DNA of 64,000 bases, taken from assembly GCF_004120195.1 (NCBI RefSeq), contig NZ_SCHN01000009.1, forward strand, positions 58 through 64,057, in the 5' to 3' direction. Numbering within the stretch: position 1 is the first letter of the stretch; the number at the start of each line of letters is the position of its first letter. The position numbers and the translations under genes were made by a program. Shown here one piece after another: positions 44,265 to 52,609 of this stretch. The stretch is from Enterovibrio baiacu (GTDB taxonomy: Bacteria; Pseudomonadota; Gammaproteobacteria; Enterobacterales; Vibrionaceae). The notes beneath the pieces are model-generated. The model was not told where the DNA came from and did no database searches. It saw nothing but the letters and a program-made list of their open reading frames with translations.

Positions 44265-44633
44265 ATGTGCCAAGTTCTGATGATTGAACGTGTTGCGTCG
44301 CTGTGTGGTTGGGTCAGAACCACGTTTGCCCAACATGGCTGTAAGGTGACGCGAGTATTGCACGTAAAACAGGCGGAAATTGCGCTTAACCAATGCCATT
44401 TCGATTTGGTGCTGATTGCATCAGAGAACACAGCATTGTGCTTACCTGATATAAAAGTGCTTCGTCATCAAACCGTCGCGCCGATGATTGCTCTGCTGCC
44501 TCCAGAATCTGAGTTTGATGATGCTTCTTTATATCAATGTGGTGTCGATAAGTGCGTGTGTAACAGCATCGACCGCACGTCACTGTGGGAAGCGGCGCAA
44601 AGCGTGTTGAGCCAACCCGCTGAAGTAAAATAG
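44265..44633 (+). CDS. Degenerate receiver-like, cysteine-rich protein
   Basis: A 122-residue protein that aligns by pattern with a CheY-like receiver (VLMIERV, FDLVLIASEN, APMIALLPPE, YQCGVDKCVCNSID) but has lost every phosphorylation residue: the acidic pair is Glu-Arg, the phospho-acceptor Asp position reads Ala, and the conserved Lys-Pro is Asn-Ser. It holds eight Cys in 122 residues, including C-x4-C-x-C near 92-99, so metal or redox sensing is possible. It sits behind a Fur box and about 265 bases ahead of the TonB2-type operon on the same strand. The start is the ATG at 44265 or the one at 44280. Confidence 0.65.
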   Translation: MCQVLMIERVASLCGWVRTTFAQHGCKVTRVLHVKQAEIALNQCHFDLVLIASENTALCLPDIKVLRHQTVAPMIALLPPESEFDDASLYQCGVDKCVCNSIDRTSLWEAAQSVLSQPAEVK

Positions 44634-44897
44634 AACGTGAAAAGCACAAGATAAGAAAGGACTGAACGCCTGCGACGGAAAGCATGTGTCTTTGGCATGG
44701 CCGCAAATCGTTGGACAAAACCTCAGTGAATGAGGACACATGATCGTTGAGGGAGTGAGTCTGAATCGAAGACAGCTTCTGAATTCACGCATCGTGTTCT
44801 TGTTGGGGAATAACAATCGTCACTTATGCAATATAGCGCGGTATACTTGGCGAGTTTTTGTTACGCGCAACCATTTTACCCAGAGACTAGCACGACC
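44634..44897. other. Intergenic region before TonB2-type operon
   Basis: About 260 bases with no supported gene, no clear terminator after the receiver-like gene and no second Fur box. Read-through from the Fur-controlled promoter into the TonB operon is possible. Confidence 0.4.
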
Positions 44898-45671
44898 ATG
44901 ACAATCAACCTGCGTATGGCATCACTTGTATTGATGACCTTGCCTTTTTCTCTTCATGCCAGCGAGCTTGATACGGCGACAGCCATTGAAGCGCAAACGA
45001 CAAAATCTGCTGCAGCTTCCCAACAACGCATTGATACCAGCGCCATCACGTCGCTTCAACTCAAAGCGGACATCGCGCAACGCCAACAAGAAATCGAAAA
45101 CCTCACCTTGTATCGCAATCACCTTCAAGCGCTGGTCGTAGACCAAAACAATGAAGTGGATAGCCTGAACCAACAAATCACCGATATAAAAGAGACCCGC
45201 AAAGGTGTAGTACCGCTGATGTATCGCATGATTGATGATTTGCAGACCTGGGTTGAGCAAGATTTGCCGATCAAATCTGAAACCCGCACGGCGCGTGTTG
45301 AAGCACTGAAAGCCATGATGGGACGCGCCGATGTGGCTGATGCGGAAAAATTCCGACAGATCCTCGAAGCCTATTTGGTGGAGTTGGCTTACGGCGGCAA
45401 AATGGGCTTGTACCAAGAAACATTGAACATTGCGGGACAGCAACGTGATGTGGACGTGCTGCACCTTGGTCGTTTATCGCTGGTGGCGCGCAGCCTCAAT
45501 GGTGAAGCCTTCTGGTATTTTGATGCGCCGACGTCGTCTTGGACTGCGGTGGATGCCAGTCAAAACGAGGATTTGGCCTTTGCCTTTAAGGTGGCCAATC
45601 AAAGCGTTGCGCCAACACTACTGACATTGCCACTGACGGTGTCGCCTTCTCTCGCGGAGGCACAACAATGA
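44898..45671 (+). CDS. DUF3450 periplasmic protein of TonB2 cluster
   Basis: About 257 residues with a signal peptide (MTINLRMASLVLMTLPFSLHA) followed by a long coiled-coil (about 30-105, QRQQEIENLTLYRNHL...QNNEVDSLNQQI) and the DUF3450 segment VPLMYRMIDDLQTWVEQDLP. A late WYFDAPTSSWTAVD piece closes the domain. Family members are encoded first in ExbB/TonB clusters of vibrios and relatives, and probably assist the energy-transducing complex in the periplasm. Overlaps the next gene by four bases. The open frame extends upstream to 44826, but the signal peptide marks the start. Confidence 0.83.
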   Translation: MTINLRMASLVLMTLPFSLHASELDTATAIEAQTTKSAAASQQRIDTSAITSLQLKADIAQRQQEIENLTLYRNHLQALVVDQNNEVDSLNQQITDIKETRKGVVPLMYRMIDDLQTWVEQDLPIKSETRTARVEALKAMMGRADVADAEKFRQILEAYLVELAYGGKMGLYQETLNIAGQQRDVDVLHLGRLSLVARSLNGEAFWYFDAPTSSWTAVDASQNEDLAFAFKVANQSVAPTLLTLPLTVSPSLAEAQQ

Positions 45672-47017
45672 GCCGAATGAAACGCACACTCATCGCTGCG
45701 CTGTCTGCCTGTACGCTTCTCTCTCCGTTGCCAGCATTGGCTGATCTGGTCAGTGACACCCGTGTGGCCCAGCAGCAATCGAATGCGCACAATATGGCGC
45801 GTGAAGCCGGTTTTGAAGAGACCGAGCAGAATTTGAAAGCACAATTGGCCGCGTTGGATGCGCAACATGCTGCGCTAGAAATGGAAACCCAAACGCTAAG
45901 CGACACCTTTAGCGATAACGAACAGTATTTGGCGGAGCTTGATGAATCCCTGCGCTTGGAAACAGGCACCTTGGGTGAGCTTTTTGGCGTGCTTCGTCAG
46001 TCCAGCCGCGAGCTGAAAAATGAACGTGTGGATGCGCCTGCAGCGATTGGTCAGCCTGATTACGATGCGGCACTTGATCTGATTTTGGATGCGAAGGCCT
46101 TACCGTCGCTGTCAGCGTTGAACACGGTTTGGCACGGCATGCAGGACGAATTAGAAAACGGACGCGTGATTGCGCCATTGACGCTGAATGTGCGTGATGC
46201 CGAAGGTGTGGTCACGGAACGTGCCGTTACGCGCTTAGGTAACATTGGGCTGGTGGATCAACATGGCTACCTTGGTTGGAACAGTGCGAAGCAGCAAGCC
46301 AACCTGTTGCCTGTTCAACCTGAACATGGCCTAACATCGATCTCGCTGGCACAAACTCAAGCGGGTGACAGCGTGATCCTCGATCCGACCCGTACCGAAT
46401 TACTCAACCAACTGGCCTTTACTCCAACCTTGAGCGAACGGTTCGCGCAAGGCGGGCTTGTCGGAAAAATCATCGCCGTGTTGTTGTTTGTTGGCCTTGC
46501 AATCAGTGCGGTTCGCGGTGTGTCTTTGTTCCGCGCACGCGTCGCGATTCGCAAGCAAATGAAGCACCCAGAAACGGCAGGTGATAACCCATTGGGCCGC
46601 ATTCTTTCTGTGTATCAACAAGCGCCAAATCGTTCATTAGATGCGCTTGAATTTCACCTGCTTGAAGCCATTGTTGATGAACAACAGGGCTTTGAAAAAG
46701 GCTTGTCCATGCTCAAATTGCTTGCTGCTCTCGCGCCTATGCTGGGTCTGTTGGGGACAGTGACGGGCATGATTGAAACCTTCCAAGTGATCACGCAGTT
46801 CGGTAATGGTGACCCTACCGTGATGGCGGGTGGCATTTCGATGGCGCTTATCACCACAGTACTGGGCCTTGTTGCTGCAATGCCATTGCTATTGGCGCAT
46901 AACGTATTGAGCACGCAAGCGGAAACCTTGCGCGGTACGCTAGAGAAAGTCGGCATTAGCTTGGTCGCACAGCAATCTGATCTGGCTGATAACACGGTGA
47001 CCAAGGCAATCGCATGA
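45668..47017 (+). CDS. ttpC: TtpC-like ExbB/TolQ-family protein with periplasmic domain
   Basis: A 449-residue protein. A signal peptide (about 1-25) and coiled-coil periplasmic region (about 35-255) precede a C-terminal MotA/TolQ/ExbB domain with three membrane helices, including LLAALAPMLGLLGTVTGMIETF and GGISMALITTVLGLVAAMP. This is the layout of TtpC, which in Vibrio TonB2 systems is needed for iron-siderophore transport along with ExbB2, ExbD2 and TonB2. Four-base overlaps on both sides show tight translational coupling. Confidence 0.9.
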   Translation: MSRMKRTLIAALSACTLLSPLPALADLVSDTRVAQQQSNAHNMAREAGFEETEQNLKAQLAALDAQHAALEMETQTLSDTFSDNEQYLAELDESLRLETGTLGELFGVLRQSSRELKNERVDAPAAIGQPDYDAALDLILDAKALPSLSALNTVWHGMQDELENGRVIAPLTLNVRDAEGVVTERAVTRLGNIGLVDQHGYLGWNSAKQQANLLPVQPEHGLTSISLAQTQAGDSVILDPTRTELLNQLAFTPTLSERFAQGGLVGKIIAVLLFVGLAISAVRGVSLFRARVAIRKQMKHPETAGDNPLGRILSVYQQAPNRSLDALEFHLLEAIVDEQQGFEKGLSMLKLLAALAPMLGLLGTVTGMIETFQVITQFGNGDPTVMAGGISMALITTVLGLVAAMPLLLAHNVLSTQAETLRGTLEKVGISLVAQQSDLADNTVTKAIA

Positions 47018-47595
47018 CCGAGCTAACAACTGTGGCTTCTCAACCTCTTTCGGCTGGCCTGTTTGACGGGCAGCTCTTTGAGCACGGTTGGCAATCCCTC
47101 TCCCTGTTTATGCAGCAGGGTGGCCCCATACTTTGGGGTTTGGCGCTGGTCGGTGCCGCGAGTTGGTTGGTGGTGATCGAGCGGCTGATTTACGTATTCA
47201 GTGTGTTCCCGAAACAAGAAAAGCACTGGATTGAACAGTGGCGTCAGCGCAAAGGTCAACGTGAATGGGCATCACGCGCCATTCGCGATGGCTGGCTGTT
47301 TGAAGCGCATGTGTCGCTGCACCGCAACCTCAATTTACTCAAAGCATTGGTGTCACTGTGTCCCATGCTGGGGCTATTGGGCACTGTCACCGGCATGATC
47401 ACTGTGTTTGATGTGATGGCTGTGCAAGGGACGGGAGAGCCGCGCTTAATGGCGGCGGGCATTTCAATGGCAACCCTTCCAACGATGGCGGGCATGGTTG
47501 TGGCGCTTGCGGGCATGTTCGCGCAAGCCCGAATTTCTAAAATTTGTGAGCGCCGTGAAGCGTCGCTGACGAAAGCATTAAGGAGTCGCTCGTGA
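47014..47595 (+). CDS. exbB: ExbB2-like proton channel subunit
   Basis: A 193-residue ExbB/TolQ-family protein with three membrane helices; the conserved LCPMLGLLGTVTGMITVF and AAGISMATLPTMAGMVVALAG segments line the proton path. With ExbD it harvests the proton-motive force to drive TonB. Overlaps both neighbours by four bases. Confidence 0.92.
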   Translation: MTELTTVASQPLSAGLFDGQLFEHGWQSLSLFMQQGGPILWGLALVGAASWLVVIERLIYVFSVFPKQEKHWIEQWRQRKGQREWASRAIRDGWLFEAHVSLHRNLNLLKALVSLCPMLGLLGTVTGMITVFDVMAVQGTGEPRLMAAGISMATLPTMAGMVVALAGMFAQARISKICERREASLTKALRSRS

Positions 47596-47996
47596 GGTTT
47601 CAGCGTGCGCAAAAAAATCGTGAAGATGCTCAAATCGATCTCACGTCGATGCTCGACATCGTCTTTATCATGCTGATTTTCTTTATCGTGACGAGCTCGT
47701 TTGTGCGTGAATCCGGTGTGGATGTAAACCGTCCTTCTGCCAGCAATGCTTCTGCCAAAGCAAGCGCCGGTATTTTCGTGGCGATCACCGCCAACAATGA
47801 CATCTACATTGATCAGCGTGTCATTGATGCAGAACGTGTCGAAGCAACGTTAGAACGCCTGCTGATAGACCAACCCGAAGCATCTTTAGTGATTCAAGCC
47901 GATGAACACGCCTATAACGGCACTGTGGTCACGGTGATTGATGCCGCTAAAAGTGCGGGTATTGCCAATATTGCATTGGCGGCGGAGCAACCCTAA
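47592..47996 (+). CDS. exbD: ExbD2-like energy-transduction protein
   Basis: A 134-residue ExbD/TolR protein: short cytoplasmic start, one membrane helix with IDLTSMLDIVFIMLIFFIV that carries the essential Asp, then a periplasmic domain. The GTG start overlaps the exbB stop. Normal length for the family. Confidence 0.92.
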   Translation: MRFQRAQKNREDAQIDLTSMLDIVFIMLIFFIVTSSFVRESGVDVNRPSASNASAKASAGIFVAITANNDIYIDQRVIDAERVEATLERLLIDQPEASLVIQADEHAYNGTVVTVIDAAKSAGIANIALAAEQP

Positions 47997-48691
47997 TGTC
48001 ACGTTGGGTTATTGCACTGCCTTTGGCGATTGCGTGTGTGTCTGGCTTGTTTCTATTGATGGCAGCCATGGTGACACCCACAACGTTTGAGGACGATGAA
48101 AACAAAAGCGGCATGGTGTTTGATTTGGTGATGCAAGAGCCTGAAATGGAACTGAATCGACGCCTGCGCGACGTACCGCCTAAGCCGGAAGAACCGCAAG
48201 AGCCTATGTCTCAGCCAGCACAAGCAGCGGCGCCTCAAACGCAGACACAGACCTTGTCTTCCCCGCTTCCTCAGTTATCGTTTGATATGCAGGTAGAAGG
48301 GATCAGCATTTCAGCGCCAACGTTTGAGCAGCCTGTGGTGGCAGAAAGTGCGGTGGGAGAGATTGCCGAAGTCAGCCTTGCTGCGCCAATAGCGTCAGAT
48401 TTGGATGGCACGTCGAATCAACAAGCCATGCCGATGTATCGCTCAGAGCCGAGCTACCCAGCGAAGGCGCTGCGTCGCCGCATTGAAGGGTATGTGGTGA
48501 TCCGTTTTACCATTGATGAAACCGGGCGTCCGCAAGATTTAGAAGTGGTGGAAGCCTCGCCGAAGCGCGTCTTTGAACGTGATGCCATGCGCGCCCTAAA
48601 GCGTTGGAAATACCAACCAAAACGCCTTGACGGTAAAGCCATCAAGCAACCGAATCAAACAGCAAAAATAGAGTTTAAGTTAGCCAAATGA
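47996..48691 (+). CDS. tonB: TonB2-like energy transducer
   Basis: A 231-residue TonB-family protein: N-terminal membrane anchor (about 5-25), a modest proline and glutamate-rich linker (PPKPEEPQEPMSQPAQ), and a C-terminal TonB domain with PSYPAKALRRRIEGYVVIRF and MRALKRWKYQPKRLDG. It would span the periplasm and pull on TonB-dependent receptors. The linker is shorter than in E. coli TonB, as in Vibrio TonB2 proteins. Start overlaps the exbD stop by one base. Confidence 0.92.
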   Translation: MSRWVIALPLAIACVSGLFLLMAAMVTPTTFEDDENKSGMVFDLVMQEPEMELNRRLRDVPPKPEEPQEPMSQPAQAAAPQTQTQTLSSPLPQLSFDMQVEGISISAPTFEQPVVAESAVGEIAEVSLAAPIASDLDGTSNQQAMPMYRSEPSYPAKALRRRIEGYVVIRFTIDETGRPQDLEVVEASPKRVFERDAMRALKRWKYQPKRLDGKAIKQPNQTAKIEFKLAK

Positions 48692-49905
48692 TGTGTCGTA
48701 GCACCTTCTCATTGTCAAACGCCATTCGCTGCGTGTGTCTCGCTGTCGCGCTATGTTCAGCGCCGTCGTTTGCTGCACAATTGTCGCAAGGCACTGTGCT
48801 GAAAGTACAGAAAGCGTTCGCGTTTCAAGAGAAGGAAGCGTGGCGTGATGCCATTGCTGTACTGCGAGAAATAGAGACCAAGAAAGCCTACGATCGTGCT
48901 TACGTTGATCGCATGCTGGGTGTGTTGTATTGGCAAACAGACGATGTGAACAGTGCGATGCGTTTTCTAGAGAAAGCGGTCAAAAGCGATGCGTTGTCGG
49001 GTGACGAAATGCGTTCAGCACAACGCATGCTTGCGGATCTGTACTTGTCTAACGGCAACTATAAATCCGCCGCAACGCTGTATTCACAGCTAGTAAAAAC
49101 CGCCAAAGACAAGAAAGAGTCAGCAGAGCTTTGGTTGCGTTTGGCTCAGGCGAATTATCAACGCAAGGCGTGGAAAAGCACGCTGACCGCCATCAACAAA
49201 TACCTTGCTTTGACCTCGCCGGATACGGTGTCAGCGCTTTCAATCAAACTGGGCGCAGAACTTCAACTGTCCCGCTGGAAGCATGCAAATAGCACTCTGG
49301 AACACCTCATCGCCCTTGAGCCCAAGAAAAAGGTGTGGTGGATACAACGCGCGGGCAACTACCAACGTTTAGAACAGCCAGAGAATATGTTGAGCACGTT
49401 ACTGCTTGCTCAGCGTGAAGGCATTGAATTGACCACGTCAGAGCAAAGAACCATTGCGCAGCTTTATGCGCAAAAAGGCGTGCCGGAAAAAGCCGCGTTA
49501 GTGTTAGACAGCTTACCCGCCTCAGAACAAGATGCAGTGACCTTGTCGCAAAGTGCTTCTTACTGGCAACTTGCCAAAGAGTGGGATACCGCGATTGCCG
49601 TTTGGAAGAAAGCGGCAAAAGCCGATAACACGTATCGTTGGCAATTGGCGCAGCTTCAAGTGCAACAAGGGCTTTATTTCGATGCCCTGTCGAGCTTGAA
49701 CAAAGTGACATCGCCAGAGAAAAAAGCCTCGGTAGAAATGTTGCGTGCCACGGCGTACGACAAACTAGAACAGACCGACAATGCTTTGCTTCATGCCAAG
49801 CGCGCACACGCTCTTCTTCCGTCATCAAAAAGCGAAAGTTGGTTGAACTACCTGACGCAGAAACGAAAAATGGCCAAGGTTTCAACACCCCCTCAAGTGC
49901 ACTAA
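48688..49905 (+). CDS. TPR-repeat periplasmic protein of TonB2 cluster
   Basis: A 405-residue protein with a signal peptide (about 1-29, ending FAA) and tetratricopeptide repeats through most of its length (for example YDRAYVDRMLGVLYWQTDD, YKSAATLYSQLVKTA, WDTAIAVWKKAAK). It is the last gene of the operon and starts within the tonB stop. In other bacteria TPR proteins close such clusters, but their exact role is unclear; scaffolding of the energy complex is a fair guess. Confidence 0.87.
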   Translation: MMCRSTFSLSNAIRCVCLAVALCSAPSFAAQLSQGTVLKVQKAFAFQEKEAWRDAIAVLREIETKKAYDRAYVDRMLGVLYWQTDDVNSAMRFLEKAVKSDALSGDEMRSAQRMLADLYLSNGNYKSAATLYSQLVKTAKDKKESAELWLRLAQANYQRKAWKSTLTAINKYLALTSPDTVSALSIKLGAELQLSRWKHANSTLEHLIALEPKKKVWWIQRAGNYQRLEQPENMLSTLLLAQREGIELTTSEQRTIAQLYAQKGVPEKAALVLDSLPASEQDAVTLSQSASYWQLAKEWDTAIAVWKKAAKADNTYRWQLAQLQVQQGLYFDALSSLNKVTSPEKKASVEMLRATAYDKLEQTDNALLHAKRAHALLPSSKSESWLNYLTQKRKMAKVSTPPQVH

Positions 49906-49996
49906 ATACGCCGTAACATTTATTGTGCCGTTCTCTCTTTTTATTAGTTGATAATAGCGTCAATACCGCCGTATTATCCTTGCCTCATCCTTGAAG

Positions 49997-50062
49997 AACC
50001 CCACTTTTACTGGGGTTGCTAGGTGAATACTCGGCCATCAGAGAAGAGCACCTTCTCAGCCG
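49997..50062 (+). promoter_or_regulatory. Structured leader upstream of YgjV-like gene
   Basis: Two hairpins: AACCCC/GGGGTT (49997-50017), and a nested one, CGGC (50032-50035) with GCCG (50059-50062) enclosing GAGAAG/CTTCTC (50041-50057). No T-tract follows either. The 218-base leader may be regulatory, but I do not recognise a known riboswitch class. Confidence 0.4.
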
Positions 50063-50123
50063 GTTAAGGAAAACACGCGAAAGGGCACCATTGCTCACTC
50101 GTATTATCAAGAGAACATGCTGA

Positions 50124-50672
50124 ATGACGCTAGACCTGATCACCGACATCCTTGGTTGGACATCGGTTGCTTTCTATATTTCTATCACCATCTTCAACAC
50201 CATGAAGTTCACCCGTTTTGCTGCGTTTGGCTCTGCTGCCAATGACACACTCTGGGCATTTTTAATGGGCTGGTGGCCTAAAGTCATTCTCAACCTCTCT
50301 GTTGCTTCCCTGAACACCTACCGTTATGCGAAGGATTTCACCGCCGCACCTAAGTCAGTGATCATGGGGTTAGGTGGCTTGATGGCGGCGGGTATTCTTT
50401 ACATCGCTTATGTTGCGGTATCGGGTTTCATCGCGGATCCAACCTTGGCGGTGGCGCTTCAATTCGCCGATTTAGGTGTGATTCTCGCGGCGTTGTACAT
50501 GACCACTTTGACCAACTACCGCAAGCTGATGCTCCTTTCAGGCTTCATCGGCATGGCGGCTTACTACGGCAACGACCAAATGATGATCATCAAGGCGCTG
50601 GTTATCGGCATCATGACCTACAAGCTGCTTTTCGATAAATCACAGAATGTTGAAACGGCGAACGCTGCGTAA
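50124..50672 (+). CDS. YgjV-like integral membrane protein
   Basis: A 182-residue protein with five or six membrane helices. The pattern LGWTSVAFYISITIFNTMK, AANDTLWAFLMGWWPKVILNLS and YYGNDQMMIIKALVIG is like the YgjV inner-membrane family as I recall it; the call is tentative and the role unknown. A long structured leader precedes it and a strong terminator follows 30 bases on. Confidence 0.6.
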   Translation: MTLDLITDILGWTSVAFYISITIFNTMKFTRFAAFGSAANDTLWAFLMGWWPKVILNLSVASLNTYRYAKDFTAAPKSVIMGLGGLMAAGILYIAYVAVSGFIADPTLAVALQFADLGVILAALYMTTLTNYRKLMLLSGFIGMAAYYGNDQMMIIKALVIGIMTYKLLFDKSQNVETANAA

Positions 50673-50703
50673 CAACAACGCGGCTTCGACGAGAGAAAAC
50701 ACA

Positions 50704-50734
50704 AAAACGGCACTGCGAGCAGTGCCGTTTTTTT
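50704..50734 (+). terminator. Terminator of YgjV-like gene
   Basis: AACGGCACTG and CAGTGCCGTT pair around CGAG and run into a T-tract. The stem is identical to that of the next gene's terminator at 51369-51399. Confidence 0.9.
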
Positions 50735-50874
50735 ATGGGTGGGTTTGAGATAGAGAGAACACCTGATAACGCAGTGCTGTTTAATGTTTTGATGAGTGTG
50801 TATTAACAGTGGTAAATACCACCTCAGCATTTAGAATACGCCCATTGAAATCTACAACGAATTAGAGTGACCTT

Positions 50875-51333
50875 ATGCTTCGTGATTACACCTTTGAATG
50901 TCTCGTAACCATGCCTCGCCATGAACTGGAAGAGTTTAGTGCTCGAATCATAAGCAAAATGGTGCCAGAAGACGTGATGAGTGAAATTTTCACGTTTGAG
51001 CAAGAGGAAATAGACAGCGAAGAGCGTTTATTGTCAGCACGTCTTGATGCCATGCTACGCATGACGGCGATTGCACTGAACGAAACGCAACAAGCGTTTG
51101 ATGACTCAGAAAACGCCAAGCAGAACAGCGAAAGGATGACGCGATTAATCCTTTGGCATTTCTACGCGATTTCGTTCCGTTTGGAACAAGCCATTTCCCT
51201 TGAAACCCATTGCGAACACGTTGAAGCATTGCTGAAAAACGCACCAACGGATGTATTCGGCTGGGTCAAAACCCTCACAGAACTGCTTCACACCTATGCA
51301 GAAATCAGCGAGAAGCAAAACCCACAAGGGTGA
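50875..51333 (+). CDS. Hypothetical cytoplasmic helical protein
   Basis: A 152-residue acidic, mostly helical protein (ELEEFSARIISKMVPEDVM, FEQEEIDSEERLLSARLDAM) without signal peptide or membrane span. I do not recognise a family. The frame, a clean promoter gap and its own terminator support a real gene. Confidence 0.6.
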   Translation: MLRDYTFECLVTMPRHELEEFSARIISKMVPEDVMSEIFTFEQEEIDSEERLLSARLDAMLRMTAIALNETQQAFDDSENAKQNSERMTRLILWHFYAISFRLEQAISLETHCEHVEALLKNAPTDVFGWVKTLTELLHTYAEISEKQNPQG

Positions 51334-51368
51334 GTAAACCGCTGGGGTAACTCCCTCTGAGTTTGCAG

Positions 51369-51399
51369 AAACGGCACTGGTAGCAGTGCCGTTTTTTTT
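51369..51399 (+). terminator. Terminator of 50875-51333 gene
   Basis: AACGGCACTG and CAGTGCCGTT pair around GTAG, followed by eight T. Same stem as the terminator at 50704-50734. Confidence 0.9.
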
Positions 51400-51606
51400 G
51401 TGTCTGGGGAGGGGGAGATATTGGTTTTTGTGTTGCTCTAAATGGTTTATGCCCCTTTCCGAGTTGCTCGATCAAATTTAGTAAATCGAACTATGTGTTT
51501 TTTCCATAGATAATCTACCGCAAAAAAAAGGCTATGAATATAAATGGCCTGACTTAAGGTGAGCCCATGGCATCGCAGAATGAGCTCGTATTCATTAAGC
51601 TATAGA
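51400..51606. other. AT-rich spacer at the start of an accessory region
   Basis: No gene seen. Base composition becomes more AT-rich from here to about 54.8 kb, which suggests acquired DNA. Confidence 0.4.
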
Positions 51607-52089
51607 TTAATGACAAACAACATTTTGATCATCTCCTAGAAACCAAGAAATCCACTTTCGTTTAGAGTTTAAAACGAAGCTCTCGTCAAGGCTAATTCCA
51701 CTGGTAATCAATCCGTCAATATTTTCATCATACGCTTTCGTGGTGAAATTCCATTCTTCACTACTTATCCGTTTCCCTTGAAGAAGAGCATCATTGAGAC
51801 GTTGGCTCACAATGACGATAGCTAGACCTTTTGTTTCACTGATACCCAAATCTGGCTCAGAAATACGACCTACAGCAACTGGTACCTTTAAAGTGCATGC
51901 CTTCTCACCTTGACGAGTAAATGCGTAGGTTGCATCCCCAACTCGACCATTAAGCCAAAGGAGCTGTCCTTGAGTCATGTTGTTGACAGACAGAGTTCCA
52001 AAACTACCTGTGGGAGATATAGTTGCGGCCCAGCTATATGTAGAAACAAAAACGGATAAAAAAATATGCAGAATGATTACTTTTTTCAT
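51607..52089 (-). CDS. Secreted protein, unknown function
   Basis: About 160 residues with a clear signal peptide (MKKVIILHIFLSVFVSTYSWA). The mature protein has one early Cys and one at the very end (VVCH), which could form a disulfide. I recognise no family. GGAGG precedes the ATG at 52089, which overlaps the DUF805 stop by four bases, so the two are coupled. Confidence 0.63.
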   Translation of the reverse strand: MKKVIILHIFLSVFVSTYSWAATISPTGSFGTLSVNNMTQGQLLWLNGRVGDATYAFTRQGEKACTLKVPVAVGRISEPDLGISETKGLAIVIVSQRLNDALLQGKRISSEEWNFTTKAYDENIDGLITSGISLDESFVLNSKRKWISWFLGDDQNVVCH

Positions 52090-52421
52090 ACTAAAACCTC
52101 CCCGTCTAGGTGAGTATTGGTCGATTGAGCTAACAAATATATTAACCAGAACGGTCCTACTATCGGTATGAAAAAAACTAGTCCCCAAAAGCCAGATTTG
52201 TTGATATCGTGCAGTCTACGAACAATTACTGAAAGCATAGGGATGAAACTTACAGCGCTATAAATAGTGTCGAACCATGTTGTCATGTTCATAGCAATAT
52301 CTGCTCCAATGCATCCTATCGCTACCAACGTGTGTACTAAAAGAAACATCCAACATTCTTTGCGGGACGAACAACCAGAAAAGTCTAAACTTCGCTTCCA
52401 AGCTAAAAAATAGTATTTCAT
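52086..52421 (-). CDS. DUF805 family membrane protein
   Basis: A 111-residue protein with three to four membrane helices and the DUF805 features: MKYYFLAWKRSLDFSG start, RKECWMFLLVH, and VRRLHDINKSGFWGLVFFIP. GAGG eight bases upstream supports the ATG at 52421. The family is widespread and of unknown function. It is translationally coupled to the secreted protein gene that follows. Confidence 0.87.
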   Translation of the reverse strand: MKYYFLAWKRSLDFSGCSSRKECWMFLLVHTLVAIGCIGADIAMNMTTWFDTIYSAVSFIPMLSVIVRRLHDINKSGFWGLVFFIPIVGPFWLIYLLAQSTNTHLDGEVLV

Positions 52422-52609
52422 AAATGCCACCTCAATATTTGACTGATGGTGATATTTTGCCTCGGAATAAGTGGTGTATACGTCTCAAAACAGGTTTTAG
52501 GTCGTTCTTAAACCTATTTTAGTCTACGTTGCGTTTTCAATTGTATTTCATCGAGTTATCCTTGATATTCACTGAAAGTGATAACTCATTTATCAATCTA
52601 GGACTTGCT

